Shown: positions 40,778-48,864 of the stretch, piece by piece | Position numbering within the stretch: the stretch's first letter is position 1 | Layout: each line of letters begins with the position of its first letter | Origin: an uncultured Erysipelotrichaceae bacterium | GTDB taxonomy: Bacteria; Bacillota_I; Bacilli_A; Erysipelotrichales; Erysipelotrichaceae | DNA length: 48,864 nt | Direction of reading: 5' to 3' | Assembly (NCBI GenBank): GCA_944326055.1 | Contig: CALVCT010000058.1 | Span: forward strand, 1 to 48,864 | Program-made: the position numbers and the translations under genes | The notes under the pieces: model-generated | Told to the model about the DNA's origin: nothing | The model's input: the letters and a program-made list of their open reading frames with translations, nothing else | The model's database searches: none

Positions 40778-41476
40778 ATGTATAAGAGAGTATTACTTAA
40801 GCTCAGTGGTGAAGCTTTGGGCAATGGTAAGGGCATCTATGATCCAGAATATCTAGATGGCTTAGCAGAAGAGATCAAAGATATCGTAGCTGGTGGCACA
40901 GAAGTCGCGATCGTCGTCGGTGGTGGCAATCTCATCAGAGGACGTATCTTAGAGAATATGGGCTTTGAAAGAGTCAGCGCTGATAGGATGGGCATGCTTT
41001 CAACGGTGATGAATGCGATAGCTCTTGAAGCTGTTTTAGCAGATCACAATGTCAAAGCTAAAGCTTTGAGTGCACTTGATGTCGAGGTATGCGAGAAATA
41101 TGATCCAAAGACATCAAATGATTATCTAAAAGAAGGTTATGTCACGATCTTTGGTGGAGGTGTATCACAACCTTATTTCTCTACTGATTCGACTGCTATC
41201 TTAAGAGCTATCGAGAATAAGTGTGATGTCGTCTTACTTGCAAAAAATGGCACCGATGGTGTTTATGATAAAGATCCTGGTCTATATAAGGATGCTAAGC
41301 GCTATAGCGAATTGAGTTATGATGAACTATTAGAAAAAGGTCTCAAGGTCATCGATCTCACAGCAGCAGCGATGGCTAAAGAATATGGCATCGAGAGCTT
41401 AGTCTTCAATATGAATGATAAAGGAAATATCAAAAAAGCTATAAATGATAAGTCCATTGGTACTATAATTAGATAA
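40778..41476 (+). CDS. pyrH: UMP kinase
   Basis: 232 aa, amino-acid-kinase fold: VLLKLSGEALGNGKG at the N terminus, VGGGNLIRGR, ADRMGMLSTVMNAIAL, and LLAKNGTDGVYDKDP. It phosphorylates UMP to UDP. AGGAG lies 6 nt upstream. It sits in the conserved tsf-pyrH-frr order. Confidence 0.97.
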   Translation: MYKRVLLKLSGEALGNGKGIYDPEYLDGLAEEIKDIVAGGTEVAIVVGGGNLIRGRILENMGFERVSADRMGMLSTVMNAIALEAVLADHNVKAKALSALDVEVCEKYDPKTSNDYLKEGYVTIFGGGVSQPYFSTDSTAILRAIENKCDVVLLAKNGTDGVYDKDPGLYKDAKRYSELSYDELLEKGLKVIDLTAAAMAKEYGIESLVFNMNDKGNIKKAINDKSIGTIIR

Positions 41477-41489
41477 AGGAGAATTTTAT

Positions 41490-42038
41490 ATGTTAGATGA
41501 TATTATGACAGTATGTAATGACAGGATGAGCAAAGTCATCAGCCAATTTGAGAGTCGTTTGACTAGTGTCCGTACAGGCAGAGCTAATCCGATGTTACTT
41601 GATCATATCGAAGTCGAGTACTATGGTGCTATGACTCCGATCAACCAAATGGCTTCGATCCAAGTAAGTGAAGGTAAGACATTAGTCATCAAGCCTTATG
41701 ATGCATCGAGCCTCAAAGATATCGAGAAGGCGATCAATAAATCAGATCTTGGTTTGCCACCAACTAATGATGGCACAGTCATTAGGATCACTGTTCCTCA
41801 ACTTACAGAAGAGACACGTAAGAATTATTGCAAAGAAGTCTCGAAGTATGCTGAAGAAGCTAAAGTTCAAGTCAGAAACATCCGTCGCGATCTAAACGAT
41901 CAACTCAAAAAAGATAAGACGATCCCTGAGGATACACAAAAGGATCTATTAGATAAAGTCCAAAAAGACACAGATAGATTTATCAAAGATATCGATGAGA
42001 TCGCATCTAAAAAAGAAAAAGAGATAATGACGATCTAG
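41490..42038 (+). CDS. frr: Ribosome recycling factor
   Basis: 182 aa, slightly shorter than the usual 185. It shows FESRLTSVRTGRANPMLLDHI, MASIQVSEGKTLVIKPYD, INKSDLGLPPTNDGTVIRI and the helical C terminus. It splits post-termination ribosomes together with EF-G. AAAGGAG lies 7 nt before the ATG. Confidence 0.97.
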   Translation: MLDDIMTVCNDRMSKVISQFESRLTSVRTGRANPMLLDHIEVEYYGAMTPINQMASIQVSEGKTLVIKPYDASSLKDIEKAINKSDLGLPPTNDGTVIRITVPQLTEETRKNYCKEVSKYAEEAKVQVRNIRRDLNDQLKKDKTIPEDTQKDLLDKVQKDTDRFIKDIDEIASKKEKEIMTI

Positions 42039-42039
42039 T

Positions 42040-42744
42040 ATGACTAAGATTCCTGCTCATATCGCGATCATCATGGATGGCAATGGACGCTGGGCTAAAG
42101 AGAAGGGCAAGATGCGTTATGAAGGTCATCTAGCTGGCGTCAAAAAAGTCAGAGATATAGCGATACATGCAAGCGATATGGGGGTCAGATATCTGACTCT
42201 CTACGCTTTTTCAACAGAGAACTGGAAAAGGCCTCAAGAGGAAGTCGACTACATCATGTCTTTGCCGAAGATCTTCTTTGCTTCTTATCTTAAAGAGCTG
42301 ATGGACAATGACATCAAAGTCACGATGCTTGGAAAGATGGAAAAGATCCCAAAAGTAGCCTCTGAGATATTTAAGGAAGCGATAGCGAAGACAAAAGATA
42401 ATAAAGGTATGGTCTTATCTTTTGCGGTCAATTATGGAAGTCATGATGAGATCGTCACAGCGTGTAAAGAATATGCACAAGATGTTAAAAATGGCAGAAG
42501 TAACGATCTCACTGTCGATGAATTCTCAAGATATCTATATACACGTGATATGCCAGATGTCGATCTCATGATCAGGACGAGTCATGAACTACGTCTTTCA
42601 AATTTCTTACTATGGCAGATCGCATATAGCGAACTGATCTTTCTGGATCGCTATTGGCCAGATATGCAAGATAGTGATCTTGATGATTGTATCAATGAAT
42701 ACAATATGCGTCAAAGACGCTTTGGAGGCTTAGATGAAGGTTAG
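42040..42744 (+). CDS. uppS: Undecaprenyl diphosphate synthase
   Basis: 234 aa cis-prenyltransferase making the C55 carrier for peptidoglycan. It shows IIMDGNGRWAKEKGK with catalytic Asp, LYAFSTENWKRP and the C-terminal LRLSNFLLWQIAYSEL. In the last motif the residue before the conserved Glu is His (RTSHE) where the family normally has Gly (RTSGE / RTGGE). It starts one base after the frr stop and overlaps cdsA by 11 nt. Confidence 0.96.
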   Translation: MTKIPAHIAIIMDGNGRWAKEKGKMRYEGHLAGVKKVRDIAIHASDMGVRYLTLYAFSTENWKRPQEEVDYIMSLPKIFFASYLKELMDNDIKVTMLGKMEKIPKVASEIFKEAIAKTKDNKGMVLSFAVNYGSHDEIVTACKEYAQDVKNGRSNDLTVDEFSRYLYTRDMPDVDLMIRTSHELRLSNFLLWQIAYSELIFLDRYWPDMQDSDLDDCINEYNMRQRRFGGLDEG

Positions 42745-43501
42745 AGTCATCAGTGCATTGATATTAGCGATCGTTTGTATACCAGCTTTGATCTTAGGCG
42801 GTCTTTTTACCGATATCTTAGTGGCGGCTGTCGTCTTGATCGGCTGCTATGAATTTTGCAGTATTCGTGAGAAGCGTTTCAATGTCTTACTTTATATCTC
42901 GATGGTCATCTTCATCTTCTTTTTGAATGTCTTTACTGATAGTCAAGTAGGGCTAACGATCTTCTTTATCATCTACTTATTCTTTATCGCTATCTTATTT
43001 GAAGATATCAGTCTAGATGATATCGCTGCTGTCTTCTTGATGAGCATGATCTTAGGCATCGCTGTCTTCTCTGTACTTAGGATGTACGATCGAGACAATG
43101 GTGCGATGATGATGATCTATGTATTACTGGCTTCTTTTGGCTGTGATATCGCAGCTTTGTTTGTGGGAATGCTTTTTGGCAAGCATAAGCTCAATGAGCG
43201 CGTCTCGCCTAAAAAGACAGTGGAAGGAGCGATAGGTGGTTGGATCTTTGGTGCATTACTATCTTTCGTCTTCGCGCTCTTCTTTTTTCCAAAAGACCAT
43301 ATGTTATATTTCTTTGTAAATTCTTTGACACTGCCGATAGTCTCACAGATCGGTGATCTATCTTTCAGCCTTATAAAGCGCAATTACGGTGTCAAAGACT
43401 TTGGATCCATCATCCCAGGACACGGAGGCATCTTAGATCGTGTCGATTCATTATTGTTCTGTTTGATCTATTGTGTATCGATGTGGGAGATGTTCCTATG
43501 A
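42734..43501 (+). CDS. cdsA: Phosphatidate cytidylyltransferase
   Basis: 255 aa integral membrane enzyme making CDP-diacylglycerol. About seven spans are seen, and the signature is distributed over RVSPKKTVEGAIGG and QIGDLSFSLIKRNYGVKDFGSIIPGHGGILDRVDSL. GGAGG lies 6 nt before the ATG inside uppS. It overlaps dxr as ATGA. Confidence 0.96.
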   Translation: MKVRVISALILAIVCIPALILGGLFTDILVAAVVLIGCYEFCSIREKRFNVLLYISMVIFIFFLNVFTDSQVGLTIFFIIYLFFIAILFEDISLDDIAAVFLMSMILGIAVFSVLRMYDRDNGAMMMIYVLLASFGCDIAALFVGMLFGKHKLNERVSPKKTVEGAIGGWIFGALLSFVFALFFFPKDHMLYFFVNSLTLPIVSQIGDLSFSLIKRNYGVKDFGSIIPGHGGILDRVDSLLFCLIYCVSMWEMFL

Positions 43502-44643
43502 GAAAAGTCATCCTTCTTGGTGCTAGTGGCTCGATCGGGAAACAGACTTTAGATATCATTGAAGATCATCGATCAGAGATCGAAGTCGTTGCTTTGAGTG
43601 TCGGACACAATATCGATTTCTTGAGAAGTTATCTCAAAGATCATGATATACTTTGTGCTTATGCAATAAAAGTTCCTGAAGATATTAAAGAAGCTTATCC
43701 AGATGTTACATTCTATGAAGGTGAAGAACTGCTTTCGCTTCTTGATGTAGAATATGATCTTCTGATCAATGCTTTGGTCGGTTTTGTAGGTTTTAGGCCG
43801 ACACTAAAAGCGATAAGAGCTGGAAGAGATGTGGCGCTAGCAAATAAGGAGTCTTTAGTCGTTGGTGGTGAGCTCATCAAAGATGCGATGCAAAAGACTG
43901 GCTCGAAACTTTATCCTATCGACTCAGAACATTCAGCGATCTATCAATGTCTCAAGGGTTCTTCTAATAAGGAGATCAAACGTCTTATCATCACGGCTAG
44001 TGGCGGTGCCTTCAGGGATATGAAGCGCAGCGAACTGAGTGATGTGAAAAAGGAAGATGCTCTGAAACATCCAACATGGTCGATGGGGCCTAAGATCACG
44101 ATCGACTCCGCCACCATGATGAACAAAGCTTTCGAGATCATCGAAGCTCATTATCTTTTTGATATACCTTATGAGAAGATCGATGTTATCGAACATCGTG
44201 AATCGATCGTTCACTCTTTTGTTGAATTCAATGATGGTTCTATCCTAGCACAACTAAGTGAGCCCGATATGCGCTTACCTATCAGTTATGCTCTATTTGA
44301 TGCCCATCTTCCCTATACTGCTAGTAAGTCGCTTGACCTAGCAAGAGTCGGTGAATTACATTTCCAAGAACTGTCTTATAAGCGTTTCCCGTTACTTGAA
44401 GTAGCGAAGCTTGCTGGTAAGATCGGTGGCGATCTTTTGGCTTATCTGGATGGTGCCAATGATACAGCTGTTGAACTGTTCTTAAAGGATCGCATACCGT
44501 TTCTAATGATCGAGGAAGTGATCATCGAATGCCTCAAACACTTTGATATAGATAAGGACGCAGATGAAGAAGTGATCGAGAAAGCTTATGAAAAAGCTCG
44601 ATCTTTCACTTTAAGATATACAAATAATGAAGATCTTAGATAG
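43498..44643 (+). CDS. dxr: 1-deoxy-D-xylulose 5-phosphate reductoisomerase
   Basis: 381 aa, the second enzyme of the MEP isoprenoid pathway. NADPH motif LLGASGSIGKQTLDI, ALANKESLVVGGEL, YPIDSEHSAIYQCL, ITASGGAF and GPKITIDSATMMNKAFEIIEAH. ATG 43498 gives the family N terminus and overlaps the cdsA stop; the open frame from TTG 43471 is not needed. It overlaps dxs by 17 nt. Confidence 0.97.
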   Translation: MRKVILLGASGSIGKQTLDIIEDHRSEIEVVALSVGHNIDFLRSYLKDHDILCAYAIKVPEDIKEAYPDVTFYEGEELLSLLDVEYDLLINALVGFVGFRPTLKAIRAGRDVALANKESLVVGGELIKDAMQKTGSKLYPIDSEHSAIYQCLKGSSNKEIKRLIITASGGAFRDMKRSELSDVKKEDALKHPTWSMGPKITIDSATMMNKAFEIIEAHYLFDIPYEKIDVIEHRESIVHSFVEFNDGSILAQLSEPDMRLPISYALFDAHLPYTASKSLDLARVGELHFQELSYKRFPLLEVAKLAGKIGGDLLAYLDGANDTAVELFLKDRIPFLMIEEVIIECLKHFDIDKDADEEVIEKAYEKARSFTLRYTNNEDLR

Positions 44644-46498
44644 GATTGATAGCCCGCAAGATGTAAGAAAGCTTACACTTGATGAAAAGAAGCTTTTAGC
44701 ATCCGAGATAAGGCAATATATATTAGAAGTAGTATCAAAAAAAGGGGGGCATCTTGCCTCCAATCTTGGCGTTGTCGAACTTACGATCGCTATCCACACA
44801 GTCTTTGATACGCCTATTGACAAGGTCATCTTTGATGTAGGACATCAAAGTTATGTCCATAAGATCTTGACTGGTCGAAAAAAAGAGATGATGAGTCTTC
44901 GTGAACTAGATGGTCTTTCAGGCTTTCCCAAAAAAGCAGAATCGGAATATGACGTCTTTGATACGGGCCATTCATCGACTTCGATCTCAGCAGCTTTAGG
45001 CCTAGCGCGAGCTCGTGATCTATGTGGTGAAAAGAATCGCATCATCGCTGTGATCGGTGATGGTGCTCTTACTGCAGGGATGGCTTTTGAAGCTCTTGCG
45101 GACGCTGCAAGCTCTAAGACGGATATCATCGTCATCCTTAATGATAATGAGATGTCGATCGAAAAGAGTGAAGGCGGTATGGCACAGGCTCTATCTAAAG
45201 CTAGAACGAAACCGCTATATACCAACTCTAACCGTATCATCAAAAGTGCGGTCCTCAAGGTCCCAAAGATCGGTCCATTTATCGTCAAGGTCGTAAGGCG
45301 TCTAAAACACATTCTCAAACAGATCTTTATTCCGAATATGTTATTTGAAGATATGGGCTTCACCTATCTTGGGCCAGTAGATGGTCATGATCTAGAGAAG
45401 CTTGAATCGATGTTGTATAGGGCAAGAGATCTAAAGGGGCCTGTTCTTATCCATGTCCTTACGAAAAAAGGCAAAGGCTATGAGATGGCAGAGCGTGATC
45501 CTGATCTTTACCATGGCGTTGGTCCTTTTGATCTTAGTGAAGGTATCAAACACAAAGATGAATTAGATTATTCAGCAGTCTTTGGAAAGAAATTAGTGGA
45601 ACTTGCTGGAAAGGATAAAAAGATCTGTGCGATCACAGCGGCGATGACAAGTGGAACAGGACTCACAGCTTTTAAAGAGAAGTATCCTGAGCGCTTTTTC
45701 GATGTCGAGATCGCTGAACAGCATGCAGTGACGATGGCAAGTGGTCTAGCGCTTGGCGGTATGAGACCTGTCGTTGCGATATATTCATCTTTCATGCAAA
45801 GAGCGTATGATCAATTGATCCATGATGTTGCATTACAGAAGACGCATGTCATCATCTGTCTTGATCGGGCAGGGTTGGTTGGAAAAGATGGAGCGACACA
45901 CAATGGTCTATTCGATCTAGCATTTGCACGTATCGTCCCTGATCTGACGATCATGGCGCCAAAAGATTTCAGGGAATTGGAAGATATGTTAGAGGTAGCG
46001 ATCGAATACTTTGATGGGCCATGCATCATTCGCTATCCTCGTGGTAAAGAAGAAAAGAAGTTTGATAGCCTAAATGAGATAGAGCGTCTCAAAGAGAAAA
46101 AGGCAGAAGTCTTATGTGAAGCTGATAGTGGTATCGTTATCTTAGCTATCGGCAAGATGGTCTATCGTGCGCTCATCGTCAAGGACATTTTGATCAAAAA
46201 AGGTGTCGACGCAACGATCATCAATGTCTCATTTATCAAACCACTAGATGAAAAGACGATCTTGAGGTATATAAAAGGTGCTCATCTTGTCGTGACGATG
46301 GAAGATGAGACAGTGATAGGTGGTCTAAATGAAGCGGTAGAGAGTATGATGTCAAAGTATACGATCCAAGCTAAGACTTTGGCGATAGCCTATCCTGATG
46401 CCTTTATCGAACATGGCGATATAGATATGATCGAAGAGCGCTATGGATTAGATCAAGAAAGCATCGCGCGCAAAATATTTGCGTCTTATCAAGAATAA
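44627..46498 (+). CDS. dxs: 1-deoxy-D-xylulose 5-phosphate synthase
   Basis: 623 aa thiamine-diphosphate enzyme, the first step of the MEP pathway. FDVGHQSYVHKILTGR, DTGHSSTSISAALGLA, IGDGALTAGMAFEAL and ILNDNEMSI cover the ThDP domain. VEIAEQHAVTMASGLA and DRAGLVGKDGATHNG lie in the transketolase domain, and a C-terminal domain follows. It follows dxr directly, with no Shine-Dalgarno and a 17-nt overlap, so its translation is probably coupled. Adjacent dxr-dxs is unusual among Bacillota. Confidence 0.96.
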   Translation: MKILDRIDSPQDVRKLTLDEKKLLASEIRQYILEVVSKKGGHLASNLGVVELTIAIHTVFDTPIDKVIFDVGHQSYVHKILTGRKKEMMSLRELDGLSGFPKKAESEYDVFDTGHSSTSISAALGLARARDLCGEKNRIIAVIGDGALTAGMAFEALADAASSKTDIIVILNDNEMSIEKSEGGMAQALSKARTKPLYTNSNRIIKSAVLKVPKIGPFIVKVVRRLKHILKQIFIPNMLFEDMGFTYLGPVDGHDLEKLESMLYRARDLKGPVLIHVLTKKGKGYEMAERDPDLYHGVGPFDLSEGIKHKDELDYSAVFGKKLVELAGKDKKICAITAAMTSGTGLTAFKEKYPERFFDVEIAEQHAVTMASGLALGGMRPVVAIYSSFMQRAYDQLIHDVALQKTHVIICLDRAGLVGKDGATHNGLFDLAFARIVPDLTIMAPKDFRELEDMLEVAIEYFDGPCIIRYPRGKEEKKFDSLNEIERLKEKKAEVLCEADSGIVILAIGKMVYRALIVKDILIKKGVDATIINVSFIKPLDEKTILRYIKGAHLVVTMEDETVIGGLNEAVESMMSKYTIQAKTLAIAYPDAFIEHGDIDMIEERYGLDQESIARKIFASYQE

Positions 46499-46530
46499 GT
46501 AATATACTTAACAAGTAGAAAGTAGGAATT

Positions 46531-47610
46531 ATGGAAACTTTATTGACGATAGTGTTATTTATAGTATTGCTTTCAGTGATCATCATCGTCCATGAATGTG
46601 GGCATCTGATCGCTGCTAAAGCTTTTGGTGTCTATTGCCAAGAGTTCTCGATCGGCATGGGACCAAAACTATTTTCAAAAAAAGGCAAAGAGACCGAGTT
46701 TTCGATAAGAGCAGTGCCTTTTGGTGGCTTTGTCGCCATGGCTGGTGATACAGATAATGATCTAGAGACTAAGGTCGATACGAATGATATCCCATATGAA
46801 AGGACGCTTCCTGGCATCTCACGGATCAAACGTATCATCATCATGCTGGCAGGCATCATCATGAATGCCGTCTTAGCTCTAGTCATCGTTGCGATGGTCA
46901 TCTTAGCTAGCGGTACATATGCGAAGTCTCCAGCGGCAGTCGTTGGCGATGTCATGAGCGGTAGCCCTGCAGAGATCGCAGGTCTCAAGGCAGGTGATGA
47001 GATCATCGAAGCCCGTTATGATGAACTCAATATCTCGATCGAACCAACAAGTTTTGAAGATTTCATGACTTTTACGTATGGCCATGATGAAGATGTCTTG
47101 ACCATCGTTTATATGCGTGATGGGAAAGTAGCTGAGACAGAACTTACAAAGGTCTATATGGAGGACGTTGGTCAGATGCAATATGGCATCTATGCTGGTG
47201 AGAGTGAGGTCATCGATGTAAATATCCTCAACTGTTGGGGATGTGCCATCGATTATCTGGCTTATGCCACAAGATCGATCTTTATGGCTTTAGGGCAACT
47301 GTTTGTCGGCCAAGGCTTAGAGAACCTCAGTGGACCTGTTGGTGTCTTTGAAGTCACATCACAAGCTGTTTCGCAAGGCTTCAGTTCATATTTATTGCTT
47401 ATAGGTCTATTGTCGCTCAATGTCGGCATCTTCAATGCTTTACCTTTGCCTATTTTAGATGGCGGTAGGGTCTTGATCTTGCTTATAGAAGCTATCATCA
47501 GAAGACCACTGAATGAGAAAGTGGTCAATGGACTCATGTATGCAAGTATGATAATCATCTTAGGATTATTCGTCTTTGTGACGTATCAAGATATCACACG
47601 CTTTTTTTAG
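46531..47610 (+). CDS. rseP: Site-2 protease RseP/RasP
   Basis: 359 aa intramembrane zinc protease. HECGH lies in the first membrane span, FSIGMGPKLF and AVPFGGFVAM follow, a PDZ domain sits at about 130-200 (SPAEIAGLKAGDEI), and the third metal ligand is in NALPLPILDGGRVL near the C terminus. It cleaves anti-sigma factors and leftover signal peptides. dxr-(dxs)-rseP resembles Bacillus dxr-rasP. Confidence 0.95.
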   Translation: METLLTIVLFIVLLSVIIIVHECGHLIAAKAFGVYCQEFSIGMGPKLFSKKGKETEFSIRAVPFGGFVAMAGDTDNDLETKVDTNDIPYERTLPGISRIKRIIIMLAGIIMNAVLALVIVAMVILASGTYAKSPAAVVGDVMSGSPAEIAGLKAGDEIIEARYDELNISIEPTSFEDFMTFTYGHDEDVLTIVYMRDGKVAETELTKVYMEDVGQMQYGIYAGESEVIDVNILNCWGCAIDYLAYATRSIFMALGQLFVGQGLENLSGPVGVFEVTSQAVSQGFSSYLLLIGLLSLNVGIFNALPLPILDGGRVLILLIEAIIRRPLNEKVVNGLMYASMIIILGLFVFVTYQDITRFF

Positions 47611-47619
47611 GAGGAAAAC

Positions 47620-48633
47620 ATGCGGATATTAGTAACAGGGGGAACAGGTTATATCGGTTCACACACTTGTGTTGAGCTTATAACTAAAGGGCATGAAGTC
47701 GTCATCGTCGACAATCTTTACAACTCAAATATCGATGTCTTAGACAAGATCGAAGCTATCACGGGCGTGAAGCCTAAGTTCTATGAAGTCGATATCTTAG
47801 ACAAAGAGGGCTTAGACAGAGTATTCAAAGAGAATGACTTCGATGCGATCATCCATTTTGCAGGTTATAAAGCGGTCGGTGAATCATGTGTCATACCACT
47901 CACTTACTACAAGAACAACATCTCAGGTTCTATCAATCTCTATGAATGTATGGCTGCTCATCATGTCGATAATATCGTCTTCTCTTCAAGCGCGACTGTC
48001 TATGGAGATAATTTTGAAGTACCTTTTAAAGAAGAATATGGACAGGGCGATACGACAAATCCATATGGAACGACCAAGAAGTTCAATGAGATCATCTTAG
48101 AAGACTTCTGTAAAGCAAACAAAGATATCAGTGCCGTGAGCTTGCGCTATTTCAATCCTATCGGCGCTCATCCAAGTGGTCTTCTAGGAGAAGATCCAAA
48201 AGGTATACCTAATAATCTAGTGCCTTATATCGCTAAAGTCGCTACTGGTGAGCTCGATCATCTCAATGTGTTTGGCGATGATTATGATACGATTGATGGT
48301 ACAGGTGTCAGAGATTATATCCATGTTGTCGATCTAGCTAAAGCTCATGTCAAAGCTATCGAATATGCTCAAAGACATAAGGGTGCTGAAGTCATCAATG
48401 TCGGTAGTGGTAAAGGATACAGTGTCCTAGAGGTCCTACACGCTTATGAGAAAGCTTGTGGTAAGAAACTGGCTTATGAAGTAAAAGATCGTCGTCCTGG
48501 TGATATTGCAGTATCTTATGCTGATACAAAAAAAGCTAAGGAATTACTTGATTTTGAAGTCGAACTCGATATCGAAGACATGTGTCGCGATTCATATAAC
48601 TTTATGATCAAGAGTCAAAAAAATGAGGGGTAA
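47620..48633 (+). CDS. galE: UDP-glucose 4-epimerase
   Basis: 337 aa short-chain dehydrogenase: NAD motif VTGGTGYIGSHTCVEL, FAGYKAVGES, catalytic Ser in FSSSATVYGD, Tyr-xxx-Lys in PYGTTKKFNE, and RYFNPIGAHPSG. It interconverts UDP-glucose and UDP-galactose. AGGAGG lies 5 nt upstream. It replaces proS-polC, which follow rseP in Bacillus, so the conserved block ends here. Confidence 0.96.
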   Translation: MRILVTGGTGYIGSHTCVELITKGHEVVIVDNLYNSNIDVLDKIEAITGVKPKFYEVDILDKEGLDRVFKENDFDAIIHFAGYKAVGESCVIPLTYYKNNISGSINLYECMAAHHVDNIVFSSSATVYGDNFEVPFKEEYGQGDTTNPYGTTKKFNEIILEDFCKANKDISAVSLRYFNPIGAHPSGLLGEDPKGIPNNLVPYIAKVATGELDHLNVFGDDYDTIDGTGVRDYIHVVDLAKAHVKAIEYAQRHKGAEVINVGSGKGYSVLEVLHAYEKACGKKLAYEVKDRRPGDIAVSYADTKKAKELLDFEVELDIEDMCRDSYNFMIKSQKNEG

Positions 48634-48702
48634 AATCTAACAAGATATCTCTTTATAAAACATAATTAGAATATAACTTCAAATAAATTGTGTAATTTTA
48701 TG

Positions 48703-48736
48703 TGAAATTTATCGATAAATATATTGATAAATTTCA
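48703..48736 (+). promoter_or_regulatory. Inverted-repeat operator before the antitoxin-like gene
   Basis: TGAAATTTATC (48703-48713) and GATAAATTTCA (48726-48736) are perfect 11-bp inverted arms, 12 bp apart, in an AT-rich stretch. The right arm overlaps the -35 of the promoter, the expected place for an autorepressor. Confidence 0.6.
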
Positions 48737-48752
48737 TAAGAGATCTTATACT
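48724..48752 (+). promoter_or_regulatory. Promoter of the antitoxin-like gene
   Basis: TTGATA (48724-48729), 17 bp, TATACT (48747-48752). Start predicted near 48759, directly ahead of GGAG at 48759-48762. The rest of the 137-nt gap after galE holds AT-rich sequence without a clear terminator. Confidence 0.65.
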
Positions 48753-48770
48753 TTATTTGGAGTTATTTTT

Positions 48771-48864
48771 ATGAAGAAATGTGCTTTAGAAGTAACATTA
48801 GATTCTCTAGTTTCGATCTCGAGCCTCAATCAAGGTAAAGCGGCAAAGATCATATCGGAACTTG
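48771..48864 (+). CDS. Probable Phd/YefM-type antitoxin, N terminus only
   Basis: Thirty-one codons are visible, beginning MKKCALEVTLDSLVSISS and continuing LNQGKAAKIISEL. The segment (V/I)SIS-xxNxGKAxKI resembles the start of Phd/YefM antitoxins of Bacillota. GGAG lies 8 nt upstream. The palindromic operator supports an autoregulated DNA-binding protein. The gene runs off the window, so a partner toxin cannot be seen. Confidence 0.5.
   Translation, partial: MKKCALEVTLDSLVSISSLNQGKAAKIISEL

Noticed and set aside
44851-45363. 170-codon minus-strand open frame opposite dxs
   Set aside because: A shadow of dxs: composition follows the antisense of a conserved coding region and no promoter or ribosome-binding site is evident.
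46632-47006. 124-codon minus-strand open frame opposite rseP
   Set aside because: It lies wholly antisense to conserved RseP motifs; treated as a shadow frame.
1-48864. CRISPR array, insertion sequence or prophage
   Set aside because: No regularly spaced repeats, transposase or phage genes were found; the xer gene is in its conserved chromosomal context.

Overview
The window is a nearly collinear 48.9-kb block of core chromosomal genes from a low-to-moderate GC, Gram-positive-type bacterium (Bacillota). The gene orders rimP-nusA-rnpM-ylxQ-infB-rbfA, mraZ-rsmH-ftsL-pbp-mraY-murD, recJ-apt-rel-hisS-aspS, rpsP-khpA-rimM-trmD-rplS and rpsB-tsf-pyrH-frr-uppS-cdsA-dxr are Bacillota signatures. The MraZ-type direct repeats, the PASTA-type PBP, the CBS-DRTGG pyrophosphatase and the long charged tails on NusA and S2 suggest a peptidoglycan-bearing relative of the Erysipelotrichia/Mollicutes side of Bacilli. 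That placement is inference and would need a phylogeny.

Layout. 1-125: end of an initiator tRNA and tRNA-Phe, with a terminator. 227-5156: transcription/translation operon (rimP to rbfA). 5372-11567: shortened division and cell-wall cluster (mraZ, rsmH, ftsL, PASTA PBP, mraY, murD), split by a terminator and a promoter before mraY and lacking murE/murF/ftsW/murG/ftsA/ftsZ. 11536-19152: recJ, apt, bifunctional rel, then a T-box-controlled hisS-aspS pair. 19177-23106: a 1,309-residue coiled-coil protein of unknown function. 23143-25969: a probable 6S RNA in the leader of a yneF-like gene, a monofunctional glycosyltransferase and a DUF885 lipoprotein. 26234-28977: rpsP-khpA-rimM-trmD and rplS with an L19 leader, with one minus-strand gene (Imm-5-like) between them. 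29023-37077: lepB, a Tag-GNAT fusion, rbgA, rnhB, dprA, topA, trmFO, xer. 37090-38715: regulated family II pyrophosphatase. 38878-46498: rpsB-tsf, then pyrH-frr-uppS-cdsA-dxr-dxs. 46531-48633: rseP and galE. 48771-end: start of a probable Phd/YefM-type antitoxin with its operator.

How it fits together. Most genes serve ribosome assembly and translation (RimP, RbfA, RimM, RbgA, S16, L19, S2, EF-Ts, RRF, IF-2, HisRS, AspRS, TrmD, TrmFO) or envelope growth (MraY, MurD, PBP, GT51, UppS, CdsA, Dxr/Dxs, LepB, RseP). Genes are tightly packed, with many ATGA or stop/start overlaps, so most expression control must sit in the few intergenic stretches. Those hold the noteworthy signals: MraZ boxes, a T-box with overlapping Asp/His codons, the 6S RNA, the L19 leader, an S2 leader candidate, starts that look leaderless, and starts lying directly behind hairpins.

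No insertion sequence, CRISPR array or prophage is visible. The best candidates for undescribed biology are the giant coiled-coil rod, the Tag-GNAT fusion, the small hydrophobic ORF wrapped in a hairpin upstream of rpsP, and the leaderless/hairpin-adjacent starts.
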